Source: Symbiodinium natans (Eukaryota; Sar; Dinophyceae; Suessiales; Symbiodiniaceae). Taken from it: a stretch of DNA of 64,000 nucleotides. The stretch is taken from the NCBI GenBank assembly GCA_905221605.1, contig CAJNDS010001702.1, forward strand, positions 122,001 to 186,000, read 5' to 3'. The position numbers and the translations under genes are program-made. The notes under the pieces are model-generated. The model was not told the origin of the DNA and did no database searches. It was given only the letters and a program-made list of their open reading frames with translations. Shown here one piece after another: positions 9,920 to 20,073 of the stretch (positions are counted from its first letter, which is position 1; every line of letters begins with the position of its first letter).

Positions 9920-10267
9920 CTGCGACAAAAAAGCCCGTGACAGGAACCCTCAACCCTAAACCCCAAACCCTAAACCCTAAACCCACAACCCTAAACGCCC
10001 AAACCGACTTCCTTCCCCCCTTCTTCAAAGATCAGAGTTTTGGTCTCGTTGCTACGGTTTTGGGCTTTGGGTTGGGGGAACCTATACCATGCACCCAGCA
10101 AAGGTGCAGCCAAGCTAACACCTCCAGGCTTTCTGAAGGTCGAGGTTTAACGTAGCAATACGTCTTAGGTTTAAGGTTTAGGGTTTAGTTCCGGAGCAAC
10201 CGAAGCTCACAAGCCCCGGCTCAGCGCAGGAATTTCGGGCTACCAGTAGCACCCTTGACCCTTTTTT

Positions 10268-10409
10268 TGGGGTTTCAGCCCTCCAAAAAAGGTGCCCTTA
10301 TTAAAATATGGGGGGTTGCAAAAATAAGGGACCCCTGATAGACCCAAATAGTAGGATTCGCTTATAATAAGGACCCCAATAGGGCACACCCTAATTCTCG
10401 GAAACCCCC
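10268..10409. mobile_element. MITE-like inverted-repeat element, family D
   Basis: The left end resembles GGGGTTTC...GGTGCCCTTATT and the right end is GGGCACACCCTAATTCTCGG followed by AAACCCC, roughly its complement. An internal AGGATTC block is shared with the copies at 19764, 28771 and 29374. Confidence 0.6.
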
Positions 10410-10626
10410 GTATGTTTACAAGCCTTTTCGGGTTGAGGGTGCGTATTGGACAATGGGCTGCATGACTCTTAAGAAGCACAGAGTTTCCCAGGCCTTGAAG
10501 GTAGAGGCTACCGAACTCTAATCTTTAAACCCTAAGTCCTAAACCTTACGAACCCTAAACCCTAAACCTTGTGAACCCTCAGCCCTAAACATCCCCAACC
10601 TAAACAACCTATGGACACCGACCCAC

Positions 10627-10693
10627 CTCCTCAGCGGCTTGCACTGCGTCGTCGACGTCCAGCGTGGCTCCCGAAACAGCCTTTGCGTTTGTG
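10627..10693 (-). CDS. candidate exon
   Basis: The frame opens after CAAGTAG and reads TNAKAVSGATLDVDDAVQAA to the donor GAGGAG|GTGGGT. Confidence 0.55.
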
Positions 10694-11049
10694 CTACTTG
10701 AAGGGTCATAGGCATAGATAGATTTTTCCGGTTTCGGGTACTTGTAAGTTCGGTGATGAGCTTCTCCCCCCCCCCCCAACTCCCCGCCCGCACACCTTCC
10801 CCTGTCCCCAACCCCGTGCAAAAAACATAAAGACTTATTACTGGTCGTACCTCTTATTAAGGGTTTTTGGGCTTGGGGCTTCGGGCACAGGCATACATGA
10901 GTTTAGGGTTTAGGGTTGATTGCCGAGGGCGTTCCGGGCACAAGGCTAAGGGACAAGGGGTTGAAGCTGTCGCTTTCGGGTTTCGGGATTGACGCCTTGG
11001 ACCAGCATTAAAGAGGGGTACTCCCAATTTACAACGCGTGTGGAGTCAT

Positions 11050-11400
11050 CCTCGCTTGTAATTATGCCCCCTGATGTTGGAGACCCATTTGCGGGCAGAG
11101 AGTTGAACATGAGGTGAGTCTAGAGGCTTTTGCCAATGAGGGACACCACTCGCGTAGCCGACCCCTGTAGGGCTGAAGCCGCGTGATGTTCTCACCGATT
11201 CCCGACAGGACGTCTGCTGTGGTGTCGCCTGTGCTTTCCGACTTCGGCACCACCCAGTGTAGATGCTGGCGGTTTGCCCTTGCGAGCCCAAGCTGCCAAC
11301 GAGGCGTAGCTGCGCGAGGCAGCTCGCTCAAGAAGTTGCAGCTTTTGCTTACGCTTGGTGAGCTGTGATTCGGCGTCGCCGTCTGAAGGCTGGCCCGATT
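11050..11400 (-). pseudogene. gene-like fragment with frame change
   Basis: One minus frame carries AESQLTKRKQKLQLLERAA and SYASLAAWARKGKPP (about 11400-11270). Another continues with GIGENITRLQPYRGRLREW (about 11195-11100). The two are not in the same register, so this is either two exons or a broken coding fragment, possibly from a retroelement. The surrounding 10,693-11,797 otherwise holds repeats. Confidence 0.35.
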
Positions 11401-11796
11401 TCTGCCCCCAGAGCCCCGAAAAAGGTTTAGGGTTAGGGTGCAGTCGTGCTTGAGCGTTTCGGTATAGGCTTCTGGAATGAGGGAGAGTGGGAGGATTCTT
11501 CAGTTCATCTGGGCTGGAACCTTGACTCTCCAGCTGAGGGACATCATGTGTGCATCACAGCTTGCCTTTCCAATTTAGGGCCCGCAGGTTACCCCCAAAA
11601 ACGTTGGCTAAGCCGTCGATCTCCTACCACTCCTAGACATGAGTTGGAACCCAAAGGCAAAGACCGCACATTGCCAAAGCTGTGGAGTGGGTTTGGGGCG
11701 TTTGTGGGGCGAGGGTCGGGGATACCCTAAACGCTAAACCCCTCAACCCTCAACCCTCAACCCCCAACCCTAAACCCAAAACCCTAAACCCTAAAC

Positions 11797-11875
11797 CCTA
11801 AGATCATCCTCGAACTTTCCCTGTGTGCCTGGTACTTCTCCTGAAAGCGTGTCATCATCTCCGTCTTGAGGGTGC
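11797..11875 (-). CDS. candidate exon
   Basis: After GCCTGAG the frame reads TLKTEMMTRFQEKYQAHRE, a helical and charged piece. It ends in AGG|GTTTAG of a telomere-like array. Confidence 0.55.
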
Positions 11876-11893
11876 CTCAGGCAGGGGGTGGGG

Positions 11894-11925
11894 CGGGGCG
11901 GGGGGGGGGGGGGGGGGGGGGGGGC
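11894..11925. repeat. long poly-G tract
   Basis: An uninterrupted G run of about 25 bases sits in a G-rich stretch and is prone to quadruplex formation and sequencing error. Confidence 0.9.
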
Positions 11926-12256
11926 AGAAGGCATGTTGATCTGGAAGTTGAGGGGTGTAGGGTTTAGGGTTTACGGCTCTATAGCAATATATATCCCACT
12001 TGGGCGCCTTAGGGTGCTGAGATAAAAGCTGATGCCAGTCCCCGCAATGGAGCCTTCAGGTAGCTCTTGCAGATGAGTTACCCTAAACCCTAAACACTGA
12101 GCCCTAAACCCTAAACCCTATACCCTGAACCCCAAACCCCAAACCCTAAACCCTAAACCCCCAAACCCTAAACCCGCAGTTTTTTTTGAGGTTCAGACTT
12201 ATTTGTTCATAGGCTGTTAAAACTCTTGGCTTATGGGTTTAGGGGGTTGATTAAAC

Positions 12257-12310
12257 ATGTTCGGGGTGAAGGTCGCCATAGGCTCCCAGGACACCCCACT
12301 GACCCAGAAC
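12257..12310 (-). CDS. candidate exon
   Basis: The frame after ACAAAAG reads FWVSGVSWEPMATFTPN and ends at ACAT|GTTTAA. Confidence 0.55.
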
Positions 12311-12355
12311 CTTTTGTTAGACAGAGGCCAAAACCCTAAACCCTAAACCCTAAAC

Positions 12356-12404
12356 TTCCCACGTCTGCTGCAAGGCCACCCCACGGACCACTCCACTCCT
12401 TCTC
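12356..12404 (-). CDS. candidate exon
   Basis: The pyrimidine-rich CTTTACTTTCGCGTCCGCCAAG precedes the frame EKEWSGPWGGLAADVG. The donor GGAA|GTTTAG is the first unit of a CCCTAAA (plus-strand) array. Confidence 0.58.
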
Positions 12405-12488
12405 CTTGGCGGACGCGAAAGTAAAGGGGTCAGGGTTCAGGGTTCAGGGTTTAGGGCTTAGGGTTTAGGATGTGGGTTTAGGGTTTAC

Positions 12489-12533
12489 CAGTTGTAACGA
12501 CTCTGTCGGTGCCTCCCAGCCCCGCACCATCTT
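12489..12533 (-). CDS. candidate exon
   Basis: The acceptor CGATTGTAG opens KMVRGWEAPTESLQL. Here the donor CTG|GTAAAC comes from the opposite orientation of the repeat (TAAACCC). Confidence 0.5.
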
Positions 12534-12644
12534 CTACAATCGACCTCCACTAGGTGCCCATTTAAAACGCCCTAAACCTTAAACCCTAAACCCTAAACCC
12601 TAAACCCTAAACCCTAAACCCTGTTAAGTCCGGCCTTAAAACAC

Positions 12645-12694
12645 GATCTGCCTCAGAAACAGCGCCCCGAGGTTCAGAGTGTCGGAGCCAAGCC
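12645..12694 (-). CDS. candidate exon
   Basis: Between a repeat-derived CTAG and ATC|GTGTTT the frame reads LGSDTLNLGALFLRQI. Confidence 0.5.
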
Positions 12695-12696
12695 CT

Positions 12697-12866
12697 AGCC
12701 CTAAACCCTAAACCCTAAACCCTAAACCCTAAACCCTAAACCCTAAACCCTAAACCCTGAACCCTGAACCCTGAACCCTGAACCCTGAACCCTGAACCCT
12801 GAGCCCTAACCCTGAGCCCTAAACCCTAAACCCTAAACCCTAAACCCTAAACCCTAAACCCTAAAC
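12697..12866. repeat. CCCTAAA array with homogenised CCCTGAA core
   Basis: About nine CCCTAAA copies are followed by seven CCCTGAA copies and then CCCTAAA again. This local spread of one variant suggests unequal exchange or slippage. Confidence 0.92.
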
Positions 12867-12952
12867 CCTTCTCAGAGCCCAAGGCTTTGGGATCCTTTTG
12901 GTCACCAGCTGGGGGCCAAGAGGCCCTGAAGTGACCCTCCACCAGGATGCAG
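12867..12952 (-). CDS. candidate exon
   Basis: After CCGAGGTATAG the frame reads CILVEGHFRASWPPAGDQK and runs on to GAGAAGG|GTTTAG, giving 86 open bases between two strong borders. Confidence 0.62.
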
Positions 12953-13563
12953 CTATACCTCGGGTATGTAGGGCTTGTAGGCTGGTTTAGGGTTTAAGGT
13001 TTAGGGTTCAGGGTCCATAGGGTTTGTATAGGGTTTAGGGCTTAGGGGTTAGGGCTCAGGGTTTAGGGCTTACGGTTTATAGGGCTTACGGTTTATAGGG
13101 CTTAGGGTTTAGGGTTTAGGGTACAGGGTTCTTGTAGTATGGCTTATCAGGTTCATAGGGCTTGTAGGCTTGATACGGTCTGCAGGCCTTGCCGGGTTGA
13201 AAGGCTTTACAGCGTCCAGGGTTGGCTGTAGGTTTCGGACAGGAGGCTATGGCCTTCTTAATTAAAGAGCTTGTCGGAGGGTCGGGGGCGATAAATCCTC
13301 ATCAGCTTCGGGGCTGCTGGCAAGGTTACTAGGGCATGTAGATGTGGTTGAGACCTTTCCCGGACCCTAAGCCCTTCAACCCATAAAACCCTAAACCCCT
13401 CACCCACAAACCCTAAACCCTTCAGGTTGCAAGGTTCTAGGGCTTAGAGCAAGATTGTGTGCCAGCAGGCTTCCATGAACCATGCATAAACCCCGGACCC
13501 TAGACGGTTTAGGGGGTCTGGGGGGTTAGGGTTCAGGGTTTAGGCTTTATGGTTTAGGGCAGC

Positions 13564-13647
13564 CTGAAGCCAGGCACTGTCCACGACCCAGAAAGGTACC
13601 AAAAGAGGCTGTGAGGATACGCACCCCTGAAGCGCCAACAAGACCCT
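13564..13647 (-). CDS. candidate exon with GC donor
   Basis: The frame opens after GCGCTTAG and reads VLLALQGCVSSQPLLVPFW to CTTCAG|GCTGCC. The plus strand is also partly open here (SLKPGTVHDPERYQKR), so the strand is less certain. Confidence 0.42.
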
Positions 13648-13747
13648 CTAAGCGCGATGGGGTTTTCGGGCTTAGTGTTTAGAGTTTGGTGCCCTGACCC
13701 CTAAACCCTAAATCCTAAACCCTAAACCCTAAACCAAAATCCTAAAC

Positions 13748-13844
13748 CCTGCCAACCTAAAAGGTCCAGGTGCTCCTGTGCAGTCGCCCACTGGTACTTC
13801 TCCTTGGCCTTGTCCAAGTCGCTGAAGCCCTCGTCCTCCGGACC
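13748..13844 (-). CDS. candidate exon
   Basis: After GTTCGAG the frame reads PEDEGFSDLDKAKEKYQW and then TAQEHLDLLGW, closing at GCAGG|GTTTAG. It is acidic and helical, and at 97 bp is one of the better candidates. Confidence 0.65.
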
Positions 13845-13900
13845 CTCGAACTCTCAAGACCTGAACCCCCGAACCCTAATCCCTTCAGAACTCCGCTTAC

Positions 13901-13932
13901 CTGCGCCAAAACCCTGTTGAGGATTTCTGCAC
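13901..13932 (-). CDS. candidate 32-bp microexon
   Basis: The segment lies between CCAGGCTTAG and the consensus-like donor GCAG|GTAAGC. It is open in two frames, so the peptide is undecided. Confidence 0.4.
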
Positions 13933-14546
13933 CTAAGCCTGGCGCCGTAGAGGCAAGTGGTGCACGGGGTTTAGGGTTTGGTGTTCGGGGGGAGGGTTTA
14001 GGGTTAGTTGGCGTTGGTCTTGTTCAGGGGCCCTAGCCCGTCTCTTGCTTGGTCTGCAGCTCGTTCGGTCTGCAGATTTCGGGTTCAGGATTTGGGGCTT
14101 ACCTTAAGAAACCCAAACCTACTGTGTTTTGTAGGTTATTACAAGAAGCCCCTTATAGGCTTCCTAGGTACACTACATAAAAGCAGGTTCTGGGTTTTTG
14201 AGGTAGGCCTATAATGGGCTCGTGGGGGGCTTATCCAGGGTTTAGGATGTAGGGTTTATGATTGAAGGTTCAGGGTTTGGGGCAGAGACGGGTGCACGTG
14301 CTTAGCATTCACAGGAAGGTTCCCCAGCTCCCTCGGCCCTGCAACCCCGATATGAAAACCCTTAAGCCCTGAAATGCTTAAACTTAACCCAGCTAGGGTT
14401 TAGGGTTTTGGGCAACTATGAACCCTCTGAAGCAGCAATAGTTTTGTCATCATGGGCTTTGTTTGAGGTTGATGCTTGCGCCTGCGTCGTGCTCAAGCCA
14501 CGACAAGGGTTGAGGGTTTAGGGCTGAGGGTTTAGGGCCGAGGGTT

Positions 14547-14662
14547 TACTTGGGGGTTCATGGGTGCATGAAAGTAGGGTTATACATAGGGCAACTGTGA
14601 TTATTTCCTCATTTCAGGTACATGTCACCCTACTTATACAAGTACCCATGAGTGTTCAAGTA
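14547..14662. mobile_element. MITE-like element, family B
   Basis: The left end TACTTGGGGGTTCATGGGT pairs with the right end AGTACCCATGAGTGTTCAAG plus TA, with AAGTAGGGTT inside each arm. Seven related copies lie in this window. Confidence 0.72.
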
Positions 14663-14713
14663 GGATTTTGAGAGTTTGGGATTTGGGTTTGATGGCTTCG
14701 GGTTCGGGCCGGC

Positions 14714-14778
14714 GTGCAGGTTGAGTCCTCGATGCTGCCATACTCCTCCGCTTGCCAGATGACCACGAATTTCGATTT
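14714..14778 (-). CDS. candidate exon
   Basis: After ACGATGCCCAG the frame reads KSKFVVIWQAEEYGSIEDS. The donor is uncertain; a GC site at 14713 is one option. Confidence 0.48.
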
Positions 14779-14860
14779 CTGGGCATCGTGGCATCACATT
14801 GTAGTAGGCCCTAAACCCTGAACCGCTAAACCCTAAACCCTGAACCAGTAAACCCTGAAC

Positions 14861-14920
14861 CCCTAAATCGGTTGGTTCTCTGTATCGGAGACTATCAGCC
14901 ATCGGCTCGTGCGAGTCCTT
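14861..14920 (-). CDS. candidate exon
   Basis: The frame after TGTGATAG reads KDSHEPMADSLRYREPTD. The donor GGG|GTTCAG is a variant telomere unit. Confidence 0.48.
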
Positions 14921-15024
14921 CTATCACAAGCTGCCGGTCATAGGGTTTAGGGTTTAGGGCTCAGGGTCAAGGTGCGGGAGTGAGGGACTAAGGACAAAAC
15001 AGGAGTCCTCAGAATATCGATAGT

Positions 15025-15139
15025 TACCTTGGGGACCAAATGAACCCTAAAATTGGGGTCCTATAACCTATACTACTATAATTCCTATTAAGGTATATGA
15101 ACCATAAGCCCTTTTAGGGTTCATGTCGTCCCCAAGGTA
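15025..15139. mobile_element. MITE-like element, family C
   Basis: TACCTTGGGGACCAAATGAA at the left end and its near complement TTCATGTCGTCCCCAAGGTA at the right end bound 115 bp. The copy at 20074-20187 is clearly the same element. Confidence 0.85.
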
Positions 15140-15262
15140 AAGCTTCCCTGAAGTCCTGTTGCTAGGTTGGGGTGCAAGCAGAGGCATTCTACATGCTTAG
15201 GGTTTAGGGTTTACGCTTTAGGTTAGATTTCTCAATGCGACCCCGTCCCGGAAGAGTCTTAC

Positions 15263-15335
15263 TGCCAGATCACATCCTGAGGGAGCTTGGGTGAAGTTGA
15301 CGTTCAGTAAGACAGCCCAAAACCGAACCCACATC
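15263..15335 (-). CDS. candidate exon
   Basis: After AATGCTAG the frame reads MWVRFWAVLLNVNFTQAPSG and ends at GGCA|GTAAGA, a near-consensus donor. Confidence 0.6.
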
Positions 15336-15398
15336 CTAGCATTAGACCCTGCACCCTAAACCCTAACCCCCTAACCCTCTAAACCCTAAACCCTAAAC

Positions 15399-15502
15399 CC
15401 CCAAAATTCTAAACTCTGACCGCAACGGGCTGCCCGAGCCAGACTTCCATACCAACGGCAACATAGAAGCCCTGAGCCTGAACACCCCCGTGTTCAGATA
15501 GC
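15399..15502 (-). CDS. candidate exon
   Basis: The acceptor GAATCGCAG opens YLNTGVFRLRASMLPLVWKS and the frame runs 104 bp to TTGGGG|GTTTAG. The plus strand is also open over part of it. Confidence 0.52.
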
Positions 15503-16084
15503 CTGCGATTCTGGGTTTAGGGTTTAGGGTTTAGAGTTTAGGGTTTAGGGTTTAGGGTTTACACCACGCTCAATACTCAAAAACGCCCCCCCTGCGTAGC
15601 AGTGGTTTGGGGTGAGTGACCATTCTCCTCATCATCATCGATTAAGAACAAGAAGAAGAAGAAGCCCTGAACCCCAAACCCTTTAAACCCGAAACCCTAT
15701 AAACCCTAAACCCCCTAAACCCTTAACCCCAAACCCTCTAAACCCTAAACCCTAAACCCCCTAAAGCCTAGACCCAAAACCCTGTGACCCTAAACCCTAT
15801 GACCCTAAACCACAGCGTATCTCTCAGGCAAGAAACCTTGAACTCTTTAAACCTAAACCCTTTAACCCCCAAACTAAACCCTGTAAACCACAAACCCTAA
15901 ACCCGTTTAAACCCTTTAAACCCAAACCCAAAACCCTTTTAAAGCCTTTAAACCCCAAACCCTAAACCTTTTAACCCCAAACCCTACACCCTACGACCCT
16001 AAACCCTAAACTTTAAACCCTATGACCCTATGACCCTATGACCCTAAACCCTAAACCCAAAACCCTAAACCCTAAACCCTAAAC

Positions 16085-16161
16085 CACAGCGTATCTCTCA
16101 GGCAGGGCGCCAGCTCGATTGAGCTGAGGATGGTCACCGGGCCGATGGTGGCTTGGTTGGG
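16085..16161 (-). CDS. candidate exon with a partial copy nearby
   Basis: The frame reads PNQATIGPVTILSSIELAP and then CLRDTL, closing at CTGTG|GTTTAG. About 22 bases of its donor end recur at 15809-15830, inside the next intron. Confidence 0.6.
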
Positions 16162-16427
16162 CTCGAAGGCTCTTGAGGGTTTAGTGTTAGGGTTTTGAGG
16201 GTTTTGGGGCTTTTAGGGTTTTTAGGGCTTTTGGAATTTTTTTGGGGGTTAGGGTTTGGGTCTTTAGGTCTAGGGTTTTCAGGGTTTTTCGGGTTTAGGG
16301 TTTGGGTTTTTAGGTAGTGTTTAGGGTGTTTTTGTTTTAGGGTTTGGTGTGTAGGGTTGTTTAAGAGGGCTTAAGACGGTTTAGGAGGGTAAGAAGGTTC
16401 AGCAGGTTTCGGGAGGGCGTCCGCCTT

Positions 16428-16452
16428 CGCCCCCCCCCCCCCCCCCCCCCCC
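16428..16452. repeat. poly-C tract
   Basis: An uninterrupted run of about 20 C lies in a stretch (16,162-16,797) that otherwise carries TTTAGGG variants and no clear gene. Confidence 0.9.
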
Positions 16453-16797
16453 ACCAGGGATTTGGATTCTATTTAGGATTCTGGAGAAGGGTTTTTTGAA
16501 AGGCTGGGTCTAGTCTTCCAGCAGAGTACACCCTGAACCCTAAGTCGGGTTCTAGGAGGCGTTGGGGTTTTGACGGCTTAAAGGCTCAGCGTGCGGTGCT
16601 GCGGGTTGGAGTTCTTGCGTGTCAGTGGTCCTTTGAGTCTAGAGTTTAGGGTTGAACTTGTGGGTTTATTTAGAGTTTAGGGTTTAGGGTTTAGGGTTTA
16701 GGGTTTAGGGTTTAGGGTTTCGGCTTGGGGTTAAACTTGAGGGGGTTTGGGAGGTTCAGGGCTTCAGGTTCGAAAAAGGCCCTTGCATTCCATCTAC

Positions 16798-16862
16798 CTC
16801 GCATCAGCATCCACACGGATGAGCCCACAAAAAAACAAATCAAAAGACTTGACGTTCATCAG
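16798..16862 (-). CDS. candidate exon
   Basis: The frame after GGGTCCAG reads LMNVKSFDLFFCGLIRVDAD and ends at GCGAG|GTAGAT. The plus strand is open here for about 38 codons too. Confidence 0.5.
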
Positions 16863-16926
16863 CTGGACCCGAGCATAGCCCAGGAATGAAAGGGTGCCGT
16901 TTTTGGTTTAAGGGGCGCATAATCCC

Positions 16927-17014
16927 TCCCCCCCCCCTCCCCCCCCTCCCCCCCTCCCCCCCCTCCCCCCCCTCCCCCCCCTCCCCCCCCTCCCCCCCCC
17001 CCCCCCTCCCCCCC
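16927..17014. repeat. (CCCCCCT)n low-complexity tract
   Basis: Nearly 90 bases of C with single T interruptions spaced 7-9 bases apart suggest a degenerate repeat of telomere-unit length. Confidence 0.92.
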
Positions 17015-17088
17015 AAAAAAAGTGGGAATGAGGGACTACTCTGGGTCCTGCAATTTTAAGTTGTATCCAGCACATGACAAGACCTTAC

Positions 17089-17214
17089 GTAGTCAGGCAC
17101 CGAAAGCCTTGCTCCAAGTCGCTCTCGGTGAACTTCCACCTTCCGCGGTCAAGCTTAAGCATGGAGACGAGAGCCCGCAAGGATCGCACGCACCCGAACT
17201 CCGAGCACGGACTG
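17089..17214 (-). CDS. candidate exon (126 bp)
   Basis: After ACCATAAG the frame reads SEFGCVRSLRALVSMLKLD and then RGRWKFTESDLEQGFRCL, ending at ACTAC|GTAAGG. The borders and the protein-like content are both good. Confidence 0.66.
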
Positions 17215-17495
17215 CTTATGGTTGCAAATGGGGGGGGGGGGGGATGCTCTGCACCGGCCTATGATCTGCAAGAAGCTTTGCCGAAAGGACCCCTGCGGAA
17301 GGACCGCCGTGGCAGCAACCCGACCATCTCAAAACCAGATCATGTTTCTTGTTATGTTTACGTTTTGTGTTTTCTCTTTCTTTTTTGTTGTGGCGGGGGG
17401 GGGGGGGGGGGTGTTCAACCGAGCACCAAAAACTTAAAACACTGCCACAGTGTCACTCTGGTCACAGCCCCCCAGGGGCTTGGAGCATCCCACAC

Positions 17496-17535
17496 CCTGA
17501 AGCTTCCTCAGCCAGAAATGAAGCGACATAGAGGC
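17496..17535 (-). CDS. candidate 40-bp exon
   Basis: The acceptor GAGCTTTCAG precedes ASMSLHFWLRKLQ and the donor is TCAGG|GTGTGG. Confidence 0.5.
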
Positions 17536-17881
17536 CTGAAAGCTCACACGCGCCAACCCTTCCAAAGCTTCCAGCACTTCCCAAAACCCTATGGGTCCCA
17601 TTATCAGCCTAATCAAGGTTAAGTAAGGGGGAACATAGGGGGGGGGGGGGGGTAGTATAGAGTATAGAGGGGGCTGGTAGGGGAACCCATGAAACACCAT
17701 AAGCTCTAAACCCTAAACGCCCTCGGCCCATACCCTACAAACCCATTCCCATATCCCGTACGCCCCCAAAAAAGCGGGGACCAGCCTGGAAGGACCCTCC
17801 ACCTGTTGAGCACGGTTTTGGAATAGGATTTAGGCTGTTAGTGTATTGGGGGGTTTAGGGCTTACGGTTAGAGGGACATAC

Positions 17882-17952
17882 CCGGAGTCCCTCCGTCCAC
17901 AGAAATTGCGAGCTGTTTGCCTTCTTGGACACCCAGTGCCAGGCCGCGCAAG
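17882..17952 (-). CDS. candidate exon
   Basis: After AGTGTCTCAG the frame reads LRGLALGVQEGKQLAISVDG and ends at TCCGG|GTATGT, a near-consensus donor. Confidence 0.66.
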
Positions 17953-18117
17953 CTGAGACACTACCAAAACAGCACATGCATATGGATACAAACTGGGCGC
18001 CTACTAATTCCCCAATAGCATCCCGTATACCCCGAACGCCTACATCGATATAGTAAAGTTCTGCTTACATTTCCACCAAAAGCTCCATCCCCTACTCACC
18101 AACAGCAGGTAAACCAC

Positions 18118-18175
18118 CCTTCAGGTCCGAGAGTGACGGTGTGTGCTGAATTCTGACAATATCTCGAGCCGGCTG
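18118..18175 (-). CDS. candidate exon
   Basis: The frame after TCGAAG reads QPARDIVRIQHTPSLSDLK and closes at GAAGG|GTGGTT. Confidence 0.55.
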
Positions 18176-18213
18176 CTTCGACGGATGATAGAGAAAACAC
18201 TCAAACTCTAAAC

Positions 18214-18274
18214 CCTGAAGTGCGCAGATGCCGATACCCCCAGCTCCCCTGCAGCCGATCCAAATCTCGGCATT
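18214..18274 (-). CDS. candidate exon bordered on both sides by telomere-type splice sites
   Basis: Here the acceptor is TTTAG| and the donor is TCAGG|GTTTAG, both matching the TTTAGGG unit. The frame reads NAEIWIGCRGAGGIGICALQ without interruption. Confidence 0.6.
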
Positions 18275-18514
18275 CTAAACCGTACCCCTAAACTCCTACT
18301 AAACCCTGTAAGAAAAAACTACAATGCAACCCAGAACTAAAACCCTAAACCCTAAACCCAAGACCCCAAACCCTATAAACCCTAGGCCCCAAACCCTTAA
18401 ACCCTAAACCCTAAACCCTATTATAAACCCTAAACCCTATAAGCCCTAAGCCCTAAGCCCTAAGCCCTAAACCCTAAACCCTAAACCCTAAACCCTAAAC
18501 CCTAAACCCTAAAC

Positions 18515-18581
18515 CCTGCCTGCGGCTCAGCATCCGCAGGCACGATCAGAGCCAGAATGCCCCATCTGCGGTCAGTATAGC
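18515..18581 (-). CDS. candidate exon
   Basis: The frame after AAAGCAAG reads YTDRRWGILALIVPADAEP and closes at GCAGG|GTTTAG, the first unit of a perfect array of about eight copies. Confidence 0.62.
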
Positions 18582-18587
18582 CTTGCT

Positions 18588-18768
18588 TTGGGGGCTCATG
18601 GGTACTTGCTAGGGTTTAGGGTTTAGGGTTTTGGGTTTAGGGTTTAGGGTTTAGGGTTTTGGGTTTTGGGTTTAGGGTTTAGGGTTTAGGGTTTAGGCAC
18701 TTCTTGTGGATATAAACCTTCCTAGGGTTCTTATAACCCTGCTTACAAGCACCCCATGAACCTTCAAG
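18588..18768. mobile_element. MITE-like element, family B, with telomere arrays inside
   Basis: The left arm GGGGCTCATGGGTACTT and the right arm AAGCACCCCATGAACCTTCAAG enclose about 90 bp of TTTAGGG/TTTTGGG repeats. Confidence 0.6.
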
Positions 18769-18900
18769 TGCTTCCTGAGACTCGAGGCTGGCGACTGAGA
18801 GCCCAGGAAAACCCGAAGCCCTGGACCCGGCGCTTTCAATAGGGTTTACGGCTTAGGCTTTATCAGTAGGGTTCTAAGTAGGGTTCTAACCTACTCAGGG

Positions 18901-19412
18901 CATGCATATCCCTAAACTCAGGGCCTAGGCCGCCCCCTACGTTGGGGGCTTGACCTCGGGTGGCACAAGCCGACCCAGGGTCGGCAACGCCCACGATGGG
19001 AAAGTAGTTACCCTAAACCCTTTTTTTCTGACCTGGGCGTGCCTTTTTGGGGGGGTACCCCAAGACCCCTAGGCCAGGAGGATCCGGACCCCTCACCACA
19101 GCGTGTGGTGGGACCAGGGGGCCTCAGGCCTCAAAAAACGTTGCTGACTCTTGGTTCGCTGTGGCTTTTCTTGGCCGGTGGCCCTTCTCTCTCACCTCCA
19201 GGCCCCCCCCCTGCCGCCCTGGCCCGCCTGGCAGCCTGGCCCTCCTCTTTACCCGCCAGCCGCGGGGCCTCTATATTACCTTCGAGACCTTGCTGGCAGC
19301 CTTGACAAGTTTTGAAAAGTGGACTGTTGTCTGAGTTCAGGCCTAAACCCTAAAAGAGGTTTGGGTGGCTTTGCCGCCTTGGACGGCGTGTGGTGGGAGA
19401 AAAGTGCTAGAT
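18901..19412. repeat. diverged duplication, copy 1 (partner 27463-27930)
   Basis: Both copies share GGCCTAGGCCG, CCTACGTTGGGGG, AAGCCGACCCAG, GCCCACGATGGG, GGGACCAGGGGGC, AGTGGACTGTTG, GAGTTTAGGCC-type blocks and GTGGGAGAAAAGTG in the same order and orientation. Confidence 0.82.
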
Positions 19413-19458
19413 GGCCCTCCACAATCGGGCCAAAGCTGCTCTTCGGCACCTCACGAAG
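19349..19458 (-). CDS. candidate exon overlapping the duplication
   Basis: The frame reads LREVPKSSFGPIVEGHLAL and then a Lys/Pro-rich end, closing at TTAGG|GTTTAG. The donor half has a degraded counterpart near 27880. Confidence 0.5.
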
Positions 19459-19574
19459 CTTTCGAGCTTGTTCCGAAACCTAACCTTCACAGCATCTACG
19501 CCCTATCACAGCAAACCCTAAACCCTAAACCCTAAACCCTAAACCCTAAACCCTAAACCCTAAACCCCATGAAC

Positions 19575-19668
19575 CTTCCAGTCGGGATTTCTGCGTTGGG
19601 GGCGCTGTGGACGAGCCCTCTCTGCTCGCCAAGTGGCTGCTGCCGTCGCCATCCGTCTCCCAGGCCAC
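19575..19668 (-). CDS. candidate exon
   Basis: After CTGGCGCAG the frame reads VAWETDGDGSSHLASREGS and continues polar to GGAAG|GTTCAT. Confidence 0.55.
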
Positions 19669-19763
19669 CTGCGCCAGATTCCGCTTGGTTTAGGGTTCAG
19701 GGTTCAGGGTTTAGTTTAGGGTTCAGGGTTCAAGGTTCAGGGTTTAGTTTAGGGTTTAGGGTT

Positions 19764-19856
19764 TGGGGGTTTACGAAAATACAGGGACCCTGATAATAGG
19801 AGGATTCCCCTGTGGCAAGGACCCCAATAAGGGTACCCCTATTTTCGGGAAACCCC
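19764..19856. mobile_element. MITE-like element, family D
   Basis: The left end GGGGGTTTACGAAAATACAG and the right end CCCCTATTTTCGGGAAACCCC are near complements around an AGGATTCC core. Confidence 0.72.
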
Positions 19857-20073
19857 GAAATCCGAAATCCGAAATCCTTCGCGAAGCTGAATAAAACTTG
19901 CTTCCCCTACTTAGCCCTTGATAAGGGGTAAAGAGGCCCCAAAAAAGGGGGCGGGTACCCTACTGGGGGAACGTAGGGCATGGGTTTCAGGGCTCGGAGG
20001 TTTTTCGGTGTGTTACAGGACTCTGGCGGGGTCTGAGAATTCTGCGAAGCCAGCTGCTACTATAATTAGGGTA

